Shown here piece after piece: positions 15,124-27,951 of a stretch of 64,000 nt of DNA; positions within the stretch are counted from its first letter, which is position 1, and each line of letters opens with the position of its first letter. Below the pieces are notes generated by a model. The model did no database searches, was not told the origin of the DNA, and was given only the letters and a program-made list of their open reading frames with translations. A program made the position numbers and the translations under genes. Origin of the DNA: Crossaster papposus (Eukaryota > Echinodermata > Asteroidea > Velatida > Solasteridae); NCBI GenBank assembly GCA_037893245.1, contig JBAIAA010000118.1:1178001-1242000 (forward strand). The letters run 5' to 3'.

Positions 15124-15227
15124 ATTTGAATACAGATGTAAACAGAGGGCACATCGTCTGTAGTCTGCTCAAACTGTATCAACTTAGGTTCACACTGCAC
15201 CCCAGTCACAACTTCCTGTGATCAATA

Positions 15228-15371
15228 TTGTTTGTGATTGGTAAATAGCTGTTGTTAGCTCAGCACAACAATCACATGCAATTTTGGCTCGTAACCTGAT
15301 TTGACTTAGCATTGTTTTGTGTGCTTAAGCAAATTGTTGTGCTAAACGCAGCTCTATGAAATTGGCTGGGC
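15228..15371. mobile_element. Family E foldback, partial copy E3
   Basis: Related to E1 and E2 through ATGCAATTTTGGCT, TAACCTG, TTTTGTGTGCTTA and the end AAATTGGC. The left side is eroded. Confidence 0.7.
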
Positions 15372-15495
15372 GAGGTGAGATCTGAAAGATGTGAAAGTTA
15401 CTCTATATTGTTACCTAATGTACCCCCACCTAAAAACCTAAAAAGAATTTATGAGAAACCACAACATTCCGCAAGCACAATGATACCACAAAGGA

Positions 15496-15515
15496 GGGGG
15501 GGGGGGGGGGGGGGG
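15496..15515 (+). repeat. Poly-G tract
   Basis: About 20 consecutive G bases. The true length is uncertain in any assembly. Confidence 0.9.
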
Positions 15516-15784
15516 TTCTCTCCGTCCCATATCTTCCTTAATATCTACACCGTGCTGATTACAGCTAGGCGTGCAAGGTTGACTGTTTTCACCCGAGGAA
15601 CGCATAGTTCTCGAGGCGAAGCCAAGGGTGCTATGCGTCCCCGAGGGTGTTGAAAACGTCACCTTCAGAACTGGAATAATAAGGGCAAGGCTTAGCTGTC
15701 GGTGGTAGTTATTTATCCAAGATAAGCCAACAAATAATTTAGCAATAATAGTAATTTGAAAATGAATTGTCAGAACGTTGTTCA

Positions 15785-16199
15785 TTAAGAGTAGTACACA
15801 TCATTTGCTTTTGCTGTAATTTTTGAAAATGCATGGGTTTGGACAAAACCAAGAACATGAATTTTGTTTTTGTAGTCTGGTTCCTTGACTTTTTTTTGAC
15901 GAAACAGGACAATTTATAGGCTATACATTTGTAGGAAACCAGACGAGTTGGCTTGCACCCATTCAAAAACGTGTAACAGTTTTGCAAAAAAAAAAACATG
16001 TACTAACTAAATGCTGGCAATCCGTTGGAAATTGATACAAAATTCAAATTTTCTTAAAAACTACAAAACACCAGATGCTGTGATTTCACAGGATGACTAA
16101 GACTGTTATTCACTTACAGTCAAGTGAGGTATTTCATAAAATAATTCAGTAGTTTTTGTATGTTATTTTGTGTGTGCAAATGGTGTATACTAAATTTAA
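15785..16199 (+). mobile_element. Family B MITE, copy B1
   Basis: 415 bp, TTAA at both ends, left end GTAGTACACATCATTTGC and right end GCAAATGGTGTATAC. Internal blocks (GTCTGGTTCCTTGAC, TTACAGTCAAGTGAGG) recur in B3 and inverted in B2, B4 and B6. Confidence 0.85.
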
Positions 16200-17241
16200 C
16201 CGGGTCTTTGGGTGATGTTATTTGCCTATACGTACGTAGGCATCATACAACACTACCAATACTATAACATTACAATGTTCATCATTATAAAAGGTATTAA
16301 AGGTGTACATGCATACTTTATCTCTCTCTCTATTGTTTCAAGGCTCTTCGGTCCTTCGGTTTGTCAGGGTCTTATTACATAAATACAAGACCAATCACCA
16401 GCAGGCGGTGGGGTGGGAAGATCGGCATGTCATGTCCCCACGAGACCTCTCCGGTCCCGCTACATCATCAAACCGAAACTTCGTTATCTCAATCTGACGC
16501 GTCAGGCTTATTATTCGCAGCCCGGTTATTTTTTCCTTTCACAATTCCCCCCTCGTTAATCACAAGCAGTTTTAAAAGAAAGACGGCAAACACAAAATCC
16601 GATCGCAAAAAAAGAGATAATTATAATTCCCGGCTGCCAGAATAAAATAAAAAATATCGGATTTCATAGTAAGTTCAACTGCCAACTGCCAACAAGCCCA
16701 AGCCCCCCCCCCCCCCCCCCTCCATTTCAACTGGAGTTAAATTTTTAATCACCTCTATATACGATTTTTTTCTTCTCCTGCGTTGCATGGAATGATCTCT
16801 CTTCAGTTTGTGGCCTTGCCGATCTCGGATCATTGTCTGTGGGTAATTACCCGGCCTGGGCCCGGTGTGCCTGGTCTGATGGGCCACGCTGATCAGATTT
16901 CCCGTAATGGTTTCACCACATTTTCGAGACCACTTTCTTAAATATGAGACGGCTTCGTGTGAGCTGGACCATGGCTGAAACACTCCGGTTCCCCAGCTGT
17001 TTTCTGGCATGGCTTTTCTTCTCGGTTTTCTTAGCTGGCCGGTGGTTGGACATAATCATCGTCTAATTGGTGAGAAAACATAAAACAAAGGAGCCGAACA
17101 CAAGCGTCAACAGAAGATAACTACACCAGTGAACATTTATTGAGAGCAAAATGAACGTAATCACATGCCGCAATTTAAAGGGAATCTACAACATTTTGCA
17201 AACTGAACAAAACAAAACCACCAGATTAATATGAAATCCCT
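16200..17241. other. Non-repeat island with poly-C tract
   Basis: Mostly unique DNA of higher GC around 16,360-17,040 with a poly-C tract at 16703-16720 and CT dinucleotides at about 16320-16331. The overlapping open frames on both strands (94 and 111 codons) show no domain. It is a candidate cis-regulatory island only because it is non-repetitive and GC-richer than its surroundings. Confidence 0.35.
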
Positions 17242-17704
17242 TTAAGGTATTCCATATTAAACTGGACTGTTTGGTGAATGACAGTCTAAAGCATCCTGTA
17301 CAATTATGACACCTGATGTGCAGACATTTTCAAGAAAAGTTGTATTTTTGATCAATTTCCAATGCTGGTCTGCAGATCGGCGTTGAAAAAACCTGGCTTC
17401 TTTCAAATACTACCCCCAATTTACCATTATTTAGTTAGTCCACATTTTTTTTAGCAATCGATATGAATGGATACAAGCCAGCTAGACTGGTTCCCCGACT
17501 GTACAATTCCCCGACGTTTATAAATTACTCTGTTATATCTTAAGTGGGGTCAGGGAACCAGACTACAAGAACATGATTGTCTTGGTCTTTCCGGCATCTA
17601 CGAACACAAACAGTCAAGCAAATCAGTGTAATATACCCCCCCCCTCCCCCCCCCCCCCCCATCTACCTATTACAGCAAAAGCAACAGTTGTATGTTCCCT
17701 TTAA
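17242..17704 (-). mobile_element. Family B MITE, copy B2
   Basis: Reverse copy bounded by TTAA at both ends, with AACTGGACTGTTTGGTGAATG, TTTTCAAGAAAAGT and GGGAACCAGACTACAAGAAC shared with B4 and B6. A C-rich tract at 17636-17660 has expanded at the place where related copies carry a short C run. Confidence 0.85.
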
Positions 17705-17876
17705 TACTTCTTAAAGAGAATACGCCTAAAACTTTGTGTGCCTTTATATTGAAACTCACTTTTCTTTTGTTCGATTGCCTAGAAATAATTCCTATGAAAT
17801 ACAATATAATACTTAATTGTATTATTATTTTTTTATCAATAAGTAGATTTACAGAAATCAGCGGGTGCCAATCACA

Positions 17877-18076
17877 AAAAAACGTGTAAGCACACAAATT
17901 AGCTTAGCATGAAACATTTTCCTGGTGATGTTTATTGTTTATGACTAGTATTCTGCTGGTTTTTGCTTAGCGTAAAATGCACATGGAGTTTTGGCTGCTA
18001 ACCTGTTTCTACTGAGCAAGACTTTTGTGTGCTAAGCAAAGTTTTGTGCTTACACGTTTTATGGAATTGTGGCCCC
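17877..18076. mobile_element. Family E foldback, copy E2
   Basis: The left end AAAACGTGTAAGCAC is the inverse of GTGCTTACACGTTTT on the right. TTTGGCTGCTAACCTG matches E1 and E3. It ends TTGTGGCCCC. Confidence 0.8.
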
Positions 18077-18095
18077 AATACTTAGTTTTGTATTA

Positions 18096-18270
18096 TTGAA
18101 CAGCATGTGGCCCAATGTTAGCCACATGATGATAAGAGCACTTGGCCCAATGCTAGTAGCAATGATCCACGTGGCGTAATGACAGCAACACCATGATAAT
18201 TGAAAAGCACTTGGTCCAATGATAGTAACAATGATAATTGAACAGCAGGTGGCCCAATGATAATACCAAG
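18096..18270. repeat. Degenerate minisatellite, about 36-bp period
   Basis: Five imperfect units, each with a core like GCACTTGGCCCAATGATAG followed by CAATGATAAT. Confidence 0.85.
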
Positions 18271-18372
18271 TAAAACAATTATTCACTAATGCTGTCTTTT
18301 TACTGGTACGGTGGTGTGAAAAATTCTAAAAATAAACAAGATCAACATAATCTAAATAATAAACCTCTACTC

Positions 18373-18632
18373 TCTGGGGCTTTTCTTGGATCTAAACAAA
18401 TGTTTCAATATAAACATAATTATTGTCTCACATATTTTGATGTTTGCCCATTATCAAAATCGTAATTGTTCATTAACAATTTCAGAATTTTATCGGTACA
18501 TGTCTGGGGCTTTTCTTGGATCTAAACAAATGTTTCAATATAAACATAATTATTGTCTCACATATTTTGATGTTTGCCCATTATCAAAATCGTAGTTGGT
18601 CATTAACAATTTAAGAATTTCTTCGGTACATG
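18373..18632. repeat. Tandem duplication, 2 x 130 bp
   Basis: The unit starting TCTGGGGCTTTTCTTGG and ending ATCGGTACATG is repeated directly, with only a handful of differences (for example CGTAATTGTT versus CGTAGTTGGT). It appears recent. Confidence 0.95.
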
Positions 18633-19317
18633 TGCTTCCTCAATCATTTGACGAAACCGTCAACGTGCAACGTGCCTGGTCATCATCAATTCATTCGATA
18701 ACACGCTGTCCGCGCGGTTACATGTATGGCGGTACATGTATGTAGGTATGTGTGGTGTACGCCGTGGACACATCCTCGCCACAAGAGGGCGTGACCCAAG
18801 TTACAGATCAGGAACAAAGCGCGAGCATCAGGCAATATATATTTTGATTATAATTTCTCTTCCTTTATGGTGACATTGTACACGACAGAGAGTATTTAGA
18901 GAGAAAGTGATTGACACTGAGCTAGAGAGAGAGAGAATATTAATAATATAGGGACGCTCAAGTCTACTCTTTTAATCATGGCAAATTATGTTTTCGTAAC
19001 TCGATCGTTGCGAATTGAAGCGGTAATGGCTGTTGACGCACTACATGCATTGTGAACTTTCTCCCTAACAACAGTCGGGCAGACTGGTGAACGAATTGTT
19101 CAATCGAATAATAAAAGCCTGTAATTTGGCTCACAATCATAATATGTTACGAGAAAGATATTTGGCCATCGCAGATTTTGTCTTTTGAAAATATAATAGG
19201 CAGAATTACAAGCACTTTTCAAAATGGCTGCCATTGCATGTTATTCTATACAATTATATAATTGTGTGCACCAATGTCTGATTATAACATTCAAGACTTG
19301 GGTGTGTAAGTCGTTAC
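18633..19317. other. Intergenic with a family L fragment
   Basis: No gene. 19122-19262 matches the foldback at 56690-56940 (TTTGGCCATCGCAGATTTTG and GCATGTTATTCTATAC). A short GA run lies near 18925-18936. Confidence 0.6.
19122..19262. mobile_element. Family L repeat, fragment L2
   Basis: Shares ATGTTACGAGAAAGATAT, GGCCATCGCAGATTTTG and GCTGCCATTGCATGTTA with the complete-looking foldback L1, in decayed form. Confidence 0.65.
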
Positions 19318-19556
19318 TTAAAGGTAAACAATTAATTATCATAATTATCAGGAGTGGGTGGATTTTAGGGTTGTATTTTATAGTAAATATTGTTTAACTG
19401 ACCTGTCCGAAGTTTTACAATCATGGATGCCGAGGAAAAAGCGGAAACGGCGTTCATTTTTAACCCGCTTCCGGGATTTTTTTTTTTTTTTTAAAATAAT
19501 TCGGTTAGTAAACAAAATCGATATCTGCAAATGGTGTAGGCCTATTCTACCTTTGA
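19318..19556 (+). mobile_element. Family A MITE, copy A3 (internal deletion)
   Basis: Both ends of a forward family A element are present (TTAAAGGTA on the left, CAAATGGTGTAG...CTACCTTTG on the right) but most of the middle, including the hairpin, is missing and a T-rich tract lies near 19480-19492. Confidence 0.85.
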
Positions 19557-19978
19557 GTTTATAGCACTATGCTGTGGGTTATTTATATTATTGATTTATA
19601 GTTAAAGTTTATCTATGAGGCACTATCAACTTTGCCAAAAGTATTATTCGTTTTTTATTTCGTAAACCCGAAAATCAAAACTTCAGGGTTTTGTGCGGCG
19701 CGACAAAACTTGGCCAACATTTCTCGGAATACTTGTCCATAATCTGGCATCTGTCACTTTACTATTCATACCTTTTTTTTGGTTTTTTTTGGTTGTTGAG
19801 GGAAAACAGATTATGTAAACTTTTGTAATACTTGCCTGTGTAGGCCTATACCACTTTGGAACCTCGTTCACAAAGTCCTATCCTTGGTCATCACATCGAT
19901 CCTTATTAAGTCTTTTCAAACTCCTTCCTCCTACAGCAAAATATATTTAAAAAAAAATTATAATATAGGCGTTAAAAT

Positions 19979-20214
19979 GGGGCCAATTTTATGAAGCTGC
20001 TAAGCACAAGAAAATGCTTAGCAAAAATAAGTAGGAAACAAAAGTTGCTCAGTAAAAACAGGTTTACTACCAGCCAAAACTCCATGCATGTGTTTTTCAT
20101 GTTAATAATTACCAGTCACAAACATTATACAAATTTGGTTTGTAATGCTTTTGCCAAGAAATTATTTTCATGCTAAACCATTTTTGTGCTTAGCAGCTCC
20201 ATGTGATTGGCCCC
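19979..20214. mobile_element. Family E foldback, copy E1
   Basis: The best copy: GGGGCCAATTTTATGAAGCTGC at the left (trimmed here to its key part GGCCAAT...GCTGCTAAGCAC) is mirrored by GTGCTTAGCAGC...ATTGGCCCC at the right. About 236 bp, no coding capacity. Confidence 0.88.
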
Positions 20215-20830
20215 AGGTCTCACTGACTAAACAGCATTAAAAGTCTGCAAGGTATCGTTTAACTTTAACGGAACGAACAAGGAACACGGTGCAAAGATGG
20301 TGTCACAGCATTTTCACAGCACATCCGCGACGATTTTATGTCGGTAGTAAATCAGTACGACCTGAACCCAATTAGCACCTATTATATCGCCACACACGGC
20401 CAACATAAACACTGGAGCCGTTTAGAGTAATTAACGGAATTCAACGAGCGGGTGACACATTTATTTTTACACACCTTTGCCTTTCGACAGGGCGAAGGAC
20501 TGCTAATTCCTGCGTCCATTATGAAACCGGTATCTTCACACTTGTAAACCTTTCCTTGGGTATACAAATGTAGTTTTTGCCAACTTGTGGTGGACGAAGT
20601 CATCAATGTCAAACTGACAAACTGATAATTAGGAAAACGGTCCTAGCCAATAATCATGCAATTTTAAATTGAAATAAAAAATCAAGGGATATTTTCAATA
20701 ATGTAAATAGAAATATAACTCATTTTATAACTCATAAAGCGTTAATTGTGGGGCAACTCGTGTTTTCAACGAAATTTGCGCGAAATGTGGCTACCCTTAT
20801 ACACACTATAAAGAGTAAGAAACAAGTAAG

Positions 20831-21162
20831 AAAAATCTTACTTATTTGAAAGTAAATATTGATTTTAGGCATCCAGCAAAATGATTGCGCTAGATATTCT
20901 GTGATTGTTCAAAAAAAATATGTATTTTATAAAAACAAATTTGCGATTGCCGGACGGCGATCGCAAAAAAACAAAGAACAACATAAGAACAACGGCCTGA
21001 CACCGGTTGAAAACGAACGCCGTTTTTGTGGCTATTATCAGCATCCATGATTTTAACACTTCGGACAGGTCAGTTAAACGATATTTACTACATAATACAA
21101 CCCCTTAAATCCACCTATTTCTGATGATTAAAGAAATTACCAATGGTGTATCCTACCTTTAA
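20831..21162 (-). mobile_element. Family A MITE, copy A4 (one end truncated)
   Basis: Reverse copy lacking the first terminus but with the hairpin block GATTGCCGGACGGCGATCG and an intact right end at TTAA (21159-21162). A family D fragment starts at the next base. Confidence 0.88.
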
Positions 21163-21212
21163 GGACCATATCCGCTTTAAATGCAAACAACATCACATAA
21201 TACCCTTTCCTA
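21163..21212. mobile_element. Family D terminus, fragment D4
   Basis: CCGCTTTAAATGCAAA...CATCACATAATACCCTTTCCTA is the right-hand end of the family D foldback. It abuts the end of A4 directly. Confidence 0.75.
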
Positions 21213-21481
21213 TGACAATGGTGCTGAGTAGTGTGATAAAGTGAAAGGTCTAGTGTACACGTTTCTTTAGTAGTAGTAATTATACACATAGAGAAGTGAA
21301 CAATAAAATGTATGAACATGTACACAATGCGATCATGACATGGAACAGTTACAATATGAAGTGGTGTGTGTATCTTGAATAATTCAAATGATCATGTTTG
21401 ACCATGCAACAAGTAATATCAGGTAATTACGACATCGCAAATACCTTTTCAAATATTTATATTCTACAGTGGAGCTATTCG

Positions 21482-21887
21482 TTTAGAGGTAGTTTACACC
21501 ATTTTCTTTTTCTGTAATTTTCGAAAATGGATGGTTTATAGGGGATTCATATTTTACAGTAAATATTGTAACGCTGAACTTTAACGCTGACCTGTTTTTG
21601 CAGTCTGGCTCCTTGACTTCCTTCAGACAAATTCAATGAATTGAATATTATAGTCATTTTTTTACAGCGATTGCCGACCGGCAATCGTTTACAATTGATA
21701 CAAATTTATACTTTTCTTAACAACCACTTCACGTCAGGTGCCGTGAATGATTTCACAATAAATTATGTTTAAGACTGTTATTTACTTACAGTCAAGTAAG
21801 GTATTATTATAATAATTCAGTAGTATTTCATATTAATTCAGTAGTTTTGTTGTTTGTTTGCAAAGGCATGGTGAAAACTACCTTTAA
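21482..21887 (+). mobile_element. Family B MITE, copy B3
   Basis: Left end AGAGGTAGTTTACACCATTT, right end with TTAA at 21884-21887, and internal TGCAGTCTGGCTCCTTGAC and TTACAGTCAAGTAAGG shared with B1. Confidence 0.85.
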
Positions 21888-22834
21888 AAACTACCGCTAC
21901 TAAAAAGAATAAAGATGAATTAATACACACAAAGGAATGTAAAACAGTGCCGTTTCAAAGTATTAATAAAGGCTTTTTCGAAAATGTAAGAACAATATTT
22001 CAATTGAATGTCTTTTGAAAGGGAAATGTGCATCATAACAATTAATAGTGCAACCATTGCAAGAGTTAATATGATGCAAATGTGGACTACCACAGAGTAA
22101 TGTGTTGGCGAGTCCATAGGTCTCACACATCTAATTCAATTAGGGCTTTGTGTTGAACATGATCAACTTGATTAACAGTTTACGGTGAAATGTTTATCCA
22201 CTGGTCTTCACAGGAACATTAACAACGGTTCATTTCCACTGTGTTTGTTTACAGTACTGCACAATTCAGATCCTCTAATTCTATTCGGCCTGCGTATTAT
22301 GCCCGCCCGAGTTGTAATTGTTCAAGCGCCCCTGTGCGAGCCACTTCACTCCAGCGGTCACAGGGCGCCTATTGTAGGGGCAAGGGGGAGACGTAAACTC
22401 TGCATGCTGATGGCAGGGGTCTGCTGCCGGCTGCTCAAGCCTCGGAGTAGCTTCGCTTAGGGGGAGGTCGTTCTCGAAGCTGTTTGACCGTTACATTTGA
22501 ACGTTCTGTCGGCCCCTCTTTGAGTCTAAGTATCCGCCAGATAAGAAATTCGGCCGAAAGTAAAAAATAAACAAGATTCCGGGAGTCGTATAACGAATTC
22601 ATGATGACACCACTTGTTTTACTAATACTATTGCTAACTTGATTCGGTTTACACGCTCGGCAGAGGAATAAGCCGACTTTTACAAACATTATCAAACAAA
22701 CTTCTGAGTGTTTTCATCTAAATATGAAATTGTCTTTGTTTTTGATTATGTGTGCCAACTTTGTAATATCTATGACGTAGTTTTAAAGTTTTGCATCGTG
22801 ATTCAATGCTCATCGTATAGAATCATTAACACTA
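21888..22834. other. Intergenic, no gene seen
   Basis: Unique-looking DNA. 22,270-22,500 is GC-richer with open frames on both strands that lack a domain. Confidence 0.45.
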
Positions 22835-23135
22835 TAGGAATGGGCATGATGTGATTTTGCATTCAAAGCGGATAGGTCCTTAGCAGGATGTGATTTCAAC
22901 AACAGATTTCTAAAATTCACATCCAAATGCTCCAAATTCACATTCTCAGTCTAAATTCCACATCCAGTGTTAAATCGTTAAGATTCCAATCTACATCCAC
23001 TGGATTCACACCCACTTAACCCAGGATTTGAATTTGGAGCATTTGGATGTGATTTTGTAAATCTTTTGTTTAAATCACATCCTGCTATGGACCAGTGTCC
23101 GCTTTGAATGCAAAATCACACCACGCCCTTTCCTA
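22835..23135. mobile_element. Family D foldback MITE, copy D1
   Basis: About 300 bp that folds on itself: TAGGAATGGGC...TTTTGCATTCAAAGCG...GGATGTGATTT on the left and AAATCACATCC...CGCTTTGAATGCAAAA...CCCTTTCCTA on the right. Confidence 0.9.
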
Positions 23136-25792
23136 GTACCAGTTTCATGGTTTACAATGCCATTTTTCTGGGTTATTTTCATTATTTTATATAGGCCTTT
23201 CACCGCAATTCCCGTTTTATAAAGGTTAATTATTTTCCTACATTGTTTTTTACTCAAGACATGCAAAGTGAATTGTTCGTCTAAATCCAATCGAATTCCA
23301 CTGAAATGATGCTTTTCCCTGTGTATTTCAATCTAAAATCAGAGTGAATTTCACTCTAAAACGTCTAGTCCCTGTAGGTTTTTGGAATTGAGAGAGAATC
23401 GAACAGTTTGGTCTATTTTAATGCAGTACCACCGAAACTTTACAAACCTTTTTCATCACAAACGTTGCCAGAAAATGTGTCTTTCAAATGAACTAAGATT
23501 TTACAGACAGTTCCCATGCGTTTTGAGTTGCTGTCATATAAGCTGTTGTAATATCTAACCTTTACCGATGATGATACATCCGCAAATACATCGAACACGT
23601 AATAAATTTAATTATATCCCTATCACGCAATAAATATAGTCACCTCCTATTAATTAAACTTGGGCGGCATAGTAAAGCCTGCGAGTGTTTAACGACATTA
23701 TGGATTTTAGTGCTCTGTAAAAACCGGGGCGGTTCACGCAGAAATTGCATGCTGGGCCACCTTCGCTGCATTGCCGCGCTCACTCGGGTTGTTTATATCC
23801 CGCAAGGAAACAAAATATTTCTTTCCGACCAACAATATTTTGAACTCGGCCGTGAGATGAACAATAACGCACCTCGCCCGTTTCCCCCTTCTCCCCTCCC
23901 CCTCGCCTCATTAATTAACACCCAGCGACAAAAGCCCCTTCTCTCTACCACTGGCCCAACAGACCGACCGCGTGTTCCACCCAAGACACAGAACCGGGGG
24001 GAGAAGATTGCGTGACCGAGACAAAACGGGCCCTGTCCCCGAAACATCTGGCCCTAGCCCCTGCGGCTGCTCTGGACCGTATGATCCACGGCTTGCATGA
24101 CCAAGCACTCGCGTAAGAAACACTTGCAAATTACATCCACTCAATTAGCTTTCGTTGCAGGTAAAAATAGAGAATGGTCCACCCACACCGCCTATGTTAT
24201 GTATGTCGAAAAAGTCTGACCGAATTGAGGTTTCTTTTCCGGAGCAAAGATTTGTAGCAGTCTCGCTTGCGGGGGTTATTAGTAAAGTTTGCGATTCAAG
24301 ATTAACTCGGTGATTTGAGTCCATTTCCGCCCACAGGCCTTTCTAGAACAGAAGGACGAACCGGCGGTGTTTTCTAATAATACTTATCTCCGGCAGAATT
24401 AGACCGTCCCCTCAGTGTTCTAGCTAACACTGGCATTTTTTTTCTCCAGTGGCATTTCTAAAGTGCGTTTACGTAGACCAATCCAGTGCCTCAGCTCCCT
24501 TATAACACGCCTATGATGGTAATTGGTGAAATTCAAGAAATGGCCTGTTTGCTTTGATTTTTTTTCTTCTTCCTCCTTAAATTTAAGTTGGGCCGAGTTT
24601 TTTTCCCGCGTATATGATCAATTAGGGTTATATATCGGCCTTTAGTGCCGTGAACTCGGCCGCTGTGACTTGTATATGATAGGAAACCCGATGTATTTTG
24701 ATTGGTATGTGCTAACAAGATGGAGCCTGGCGAACCTTATCTGTTGTGATTTTACAGTTTAGCTGTTGGAGTGCGGATTCCGTGGGTTTACGAACGGCCA
24801 AACTGTAAGTGCCGTAGCGTGAATTATACCGCCGCTCCATGGGCTGAAATCATAACTGGGAACCCACGGGCCGAGTGACTATGCACTGGTCGTTTCAAGC
24901 ACACGCGGCTAGAGCCGGTTTCAACAACATGATGGCTCCATGGCGTGAGCATCACCCCGGCCCTTCAAAGAATTTGTAATGAATTCTGATGATTCATCAG
25001 AAAAAATGCTATACAACCGATTAAATTGTTGACAATGAAAAGAACATAAACTAAGCCATCACTGAGAGTACACGAAGCATAAGCTACAGATAAATACAAA
25101 ATTACCATGTAAATTTCAGTTAGAGAGCATGAGCATTTTTGATAGTTTATGAATTACAAAAATATATATATCATTTTGTCACCTTGAGGAGCTTTTAAAA
25201 GTTGCGTTGTAAACTGTAAACTATTTTAATGCATTTTAATTGGATTTTAAACTTGAAGTTTTATTGTAAGGCGCATGTTGTTAAATTGTACATGGAAAAT
25301 ACGCGGAAATGATGTTACTATTTGGAAAACGTCATTCGTTTTAGGGGTGTTTTTCTTTTTGGTGAGAATATCTCAAACGTCAATAGTCAACCCACCAAAA
25401 ATTGAAAACAAAAATGACATTTTGATCATCATTTTCCTATAGAGCCTGAAGACCTGTGTGAGTTATATGAGTATATTTTGGGGGGGATTTGGGGCATTTA
25501 TTACTGGTGTCTATGGAATTCTTGTATACAGGAGTACAGTGCATCCATCAGAACTTTAACGACCTTTGTGTATTATGTGTGACCGTGCCTAACCTTTCCT
25601 TCCCAGTGACTTGTAGAGGTCACGGACATTTGTGTTTTACATTGGGGCTGGACACTGTAGCGCACTAATGGTAACCATGTGACGAACTAAGAGCAATAAC
25701 ATGTGAACAGATCAAAACCAAAAACAATTCAACACCTTGTTTCCTACGGCAATTTGTTGCTATTATTCTTAGTCTGTGTATGATGAATGCTG
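23136..25792. other. Intergenic with a GC-richer island
   Basis: No gene. 23,640-24,130 contains two TTAATTAA stretches and a GC- and CpG-rich segment at 23,710-24,100. The open frames there (101, 84 and 77 codons) overlap on both strands with no domain. 24,740-24,960 is also GC-richer. These may be regulatory but nothing proves it. 25742-25792 matches 305-361. Confidence 0.4.
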
Positions 25793-26188
25793 CACCATTG
25801 GATACACCATTTGCAGATATCCAAACATTTTACTACCGAATTTTAAAGAAATGTCTTACTTATTTGAAAGTAGATAATGATTCTAGGCATCCAGAAAAAT
25901 GATTGCGCCAGCTATTTTGTAATTGTTCCGGAAAATTAAATTATAAAAACAAAAATCACGGACGGCTATGGCGAAAAATAAACAAGAACAACAATAAAAA
26001 CCACTGCGTGACGCCGGTAGTAAAAACGAACGCCGTTTTCTTGCTTTTTTCAGCATCAATAATTATAAAACTTCGGACAGATCAGTTAAACGAATATTTA
26101 CTATAGAAAACAACCCCCCCCCCCCGCCTCCCCAAATCCACCTATTCATGATAATTCAAGCAATTACCAATGGTGTATTTACCTTTAA
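25793..26188 (-). mobile_element. Family A MITE, copy A5
   Basis: Reverse copy with a damaged first terminus (the GGATACACCATTTGCAGATA part remains), a TTAA at 26185-26188, and a C-rich expansion near 26106-26125 where the family has five or six C bases. Confidence 0.85.
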
Positions 26189-27371
26189 GAAATGAGGGTC
26201 CTTTGTTTATTTGCTGCCTCATTTTCACAGGGTGACCTTATCAATAAAAAAACTGCTTTCTATAAGGGCCCTGTACATTACATAACAGTATAATAAATTG
26301 AATACAAAATTGATTTGTTTGGGCGTGTTTATGTATGAAAACTGATGGGTAATGGTGCGTGTATAATATGCAGTCATACTTCCTAATAATTACAACATAG
26401 CAAGCGGCAACTATTATTATTATTATTAATTATAATACTACAACTAGGCATTTTTTTTAATGAGGATGCCGATCTGAAAGGGAGATTTTTGTGTAGGTTT
26501 CTCTCTTTAAAGAGATCCTCAAACAACTCATAAAAGTAATAACTTTGGAGGGGTAATAAGTAACCTTCACAATCTTGTGCAATATTAACAAAAAAAAGTC
26601 GAATTCCACTTGCAGTTCTGTTTACGTATACAACAAATGCCTTTGTCATTTGCAAATGTTGTTACTCTGATCTGTTTAACCTGTTGTGTTCATAACTGCT
26701 GAGGAGGGGAAGGGGGGGGGGGGGGACAAAGAAAATATTTTTCTTTGAGCCCCAACGTCCTATAGGTATTCATTTCGGGTAGAGTACACACTGTATACTA
26801 CAAAATAGGCCAAATAGGCCAGCGTAGTGAGTACTACTACTGTAGACTACTCAAGAATTTTGCAGTATTAGGTGACGTATATGCACTGCAAAAACTGCTG
26901 TTAATAAATTTACACTATTGGTATCTATATAGGACCATCTGGTGTGAACTTTTACCGGTGTTGTTCTATATAGATACCGATTGGTGTTAAATTAACACCA
27001 CGGTTTTTACAGGGTGGTTAGTCTGGCTCCCTGACCCTATTTTAGACGAAACGGAGCATAGACGTCGGGAAATTGACATCAGGTTTATACCATACCAGCT
27101 ATTCACGAATGTTTGCAAACAATGTGGACCGTAAACACGTTGGTAAAAGTCGCCTTTTTATGACAGCACATCTACTCCACGATTTTAAATGATGCTGGAG
27201 ACTATTATTCAAGATACAATAATCATACTTGTTTCAGTTTGTAAATGTTGTATTTAAAAAAATACCATAAAGTGCCAACAAAGGCTCTAAAACCCAATTT
27301 ATTTTGTGGGTGGGTGAAATGCGCTGACTATCACCCAAAAGTCCACCCCTCCTATACGATGTATATGAAGG
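26189..27371. other. Intergenic with a foldback element and poly-G tract
   Basis: Holds a TAT triplet run near 26411-26428, a G tract near 26709-26724, and the foldback at 26884-27012. A fragment with GTCTGGCTCCCTGACC near 27020-27060 resembles the middle of family B. Confidence 0.5.
26884..27012. mobile_element. Foldback MITE, about 130 bp
   Basis: The left arm (CAAAAACTGCTGTTAATAAA, then TTGGTATCTATATAG) is inverted at the right (CTATATAGATACC, then TTAACACCACGGTTTTTAC). Confidence 0.8.
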
Positions 27372-27707
27372 TTAAAGGTAGGATACACCATTTTTAGATA
27401 TCGACAAATGTTACTACTGAATTATTAAGAAATATCTTACTTATTTATGATTTTAGGCATCCAGCAAAATTATTGCGCTAGATATCTAGTAATTGATCCG
27501 AAAAATCGAATAAAAGAGAAAACATTTACGCCGGACGGAGATCTCGAAAAAACAAGAACAACATAAGAAACACTGCCCGACATCCATGATTGTAAAACTT
27601 CGGACAGGTCAGTTAAACGATATTTACTATAAAATACAACCCCCCAAATTCACCCATTCATAATATTAATAATTAAAACAATTACCAATGTTGTATCCTA
27701 CCTTTAA
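27372..27707 (-). mobile_element. Family A MITE, copy A6
   Basis: Reverse copy, TTAA at both ends, 336 bp. The central hairpin is degraded and the block after it is partly deleted. Confidence 0.9.
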
Positions 27708-27951
27708 ATATACCTTTAACCATTGAATCAGTGTCAGTACGGTAAACAATTCTAAGCCTGAAACCTATGTGTAAATATATATTATTTTTGCCACATAAGT
27801 GAGCATATTTAAATCATGCTTCTATGTTTTTTAATTGCCAATATTTCGCAAAGACACCGACATCTTTTGATTTCCACAACCACCGTCGTGATTTCTCACG
27901 ATTGAAACTGGCGTTTGGCATTACAAATTTGAACTGCAACAATACACAAAT

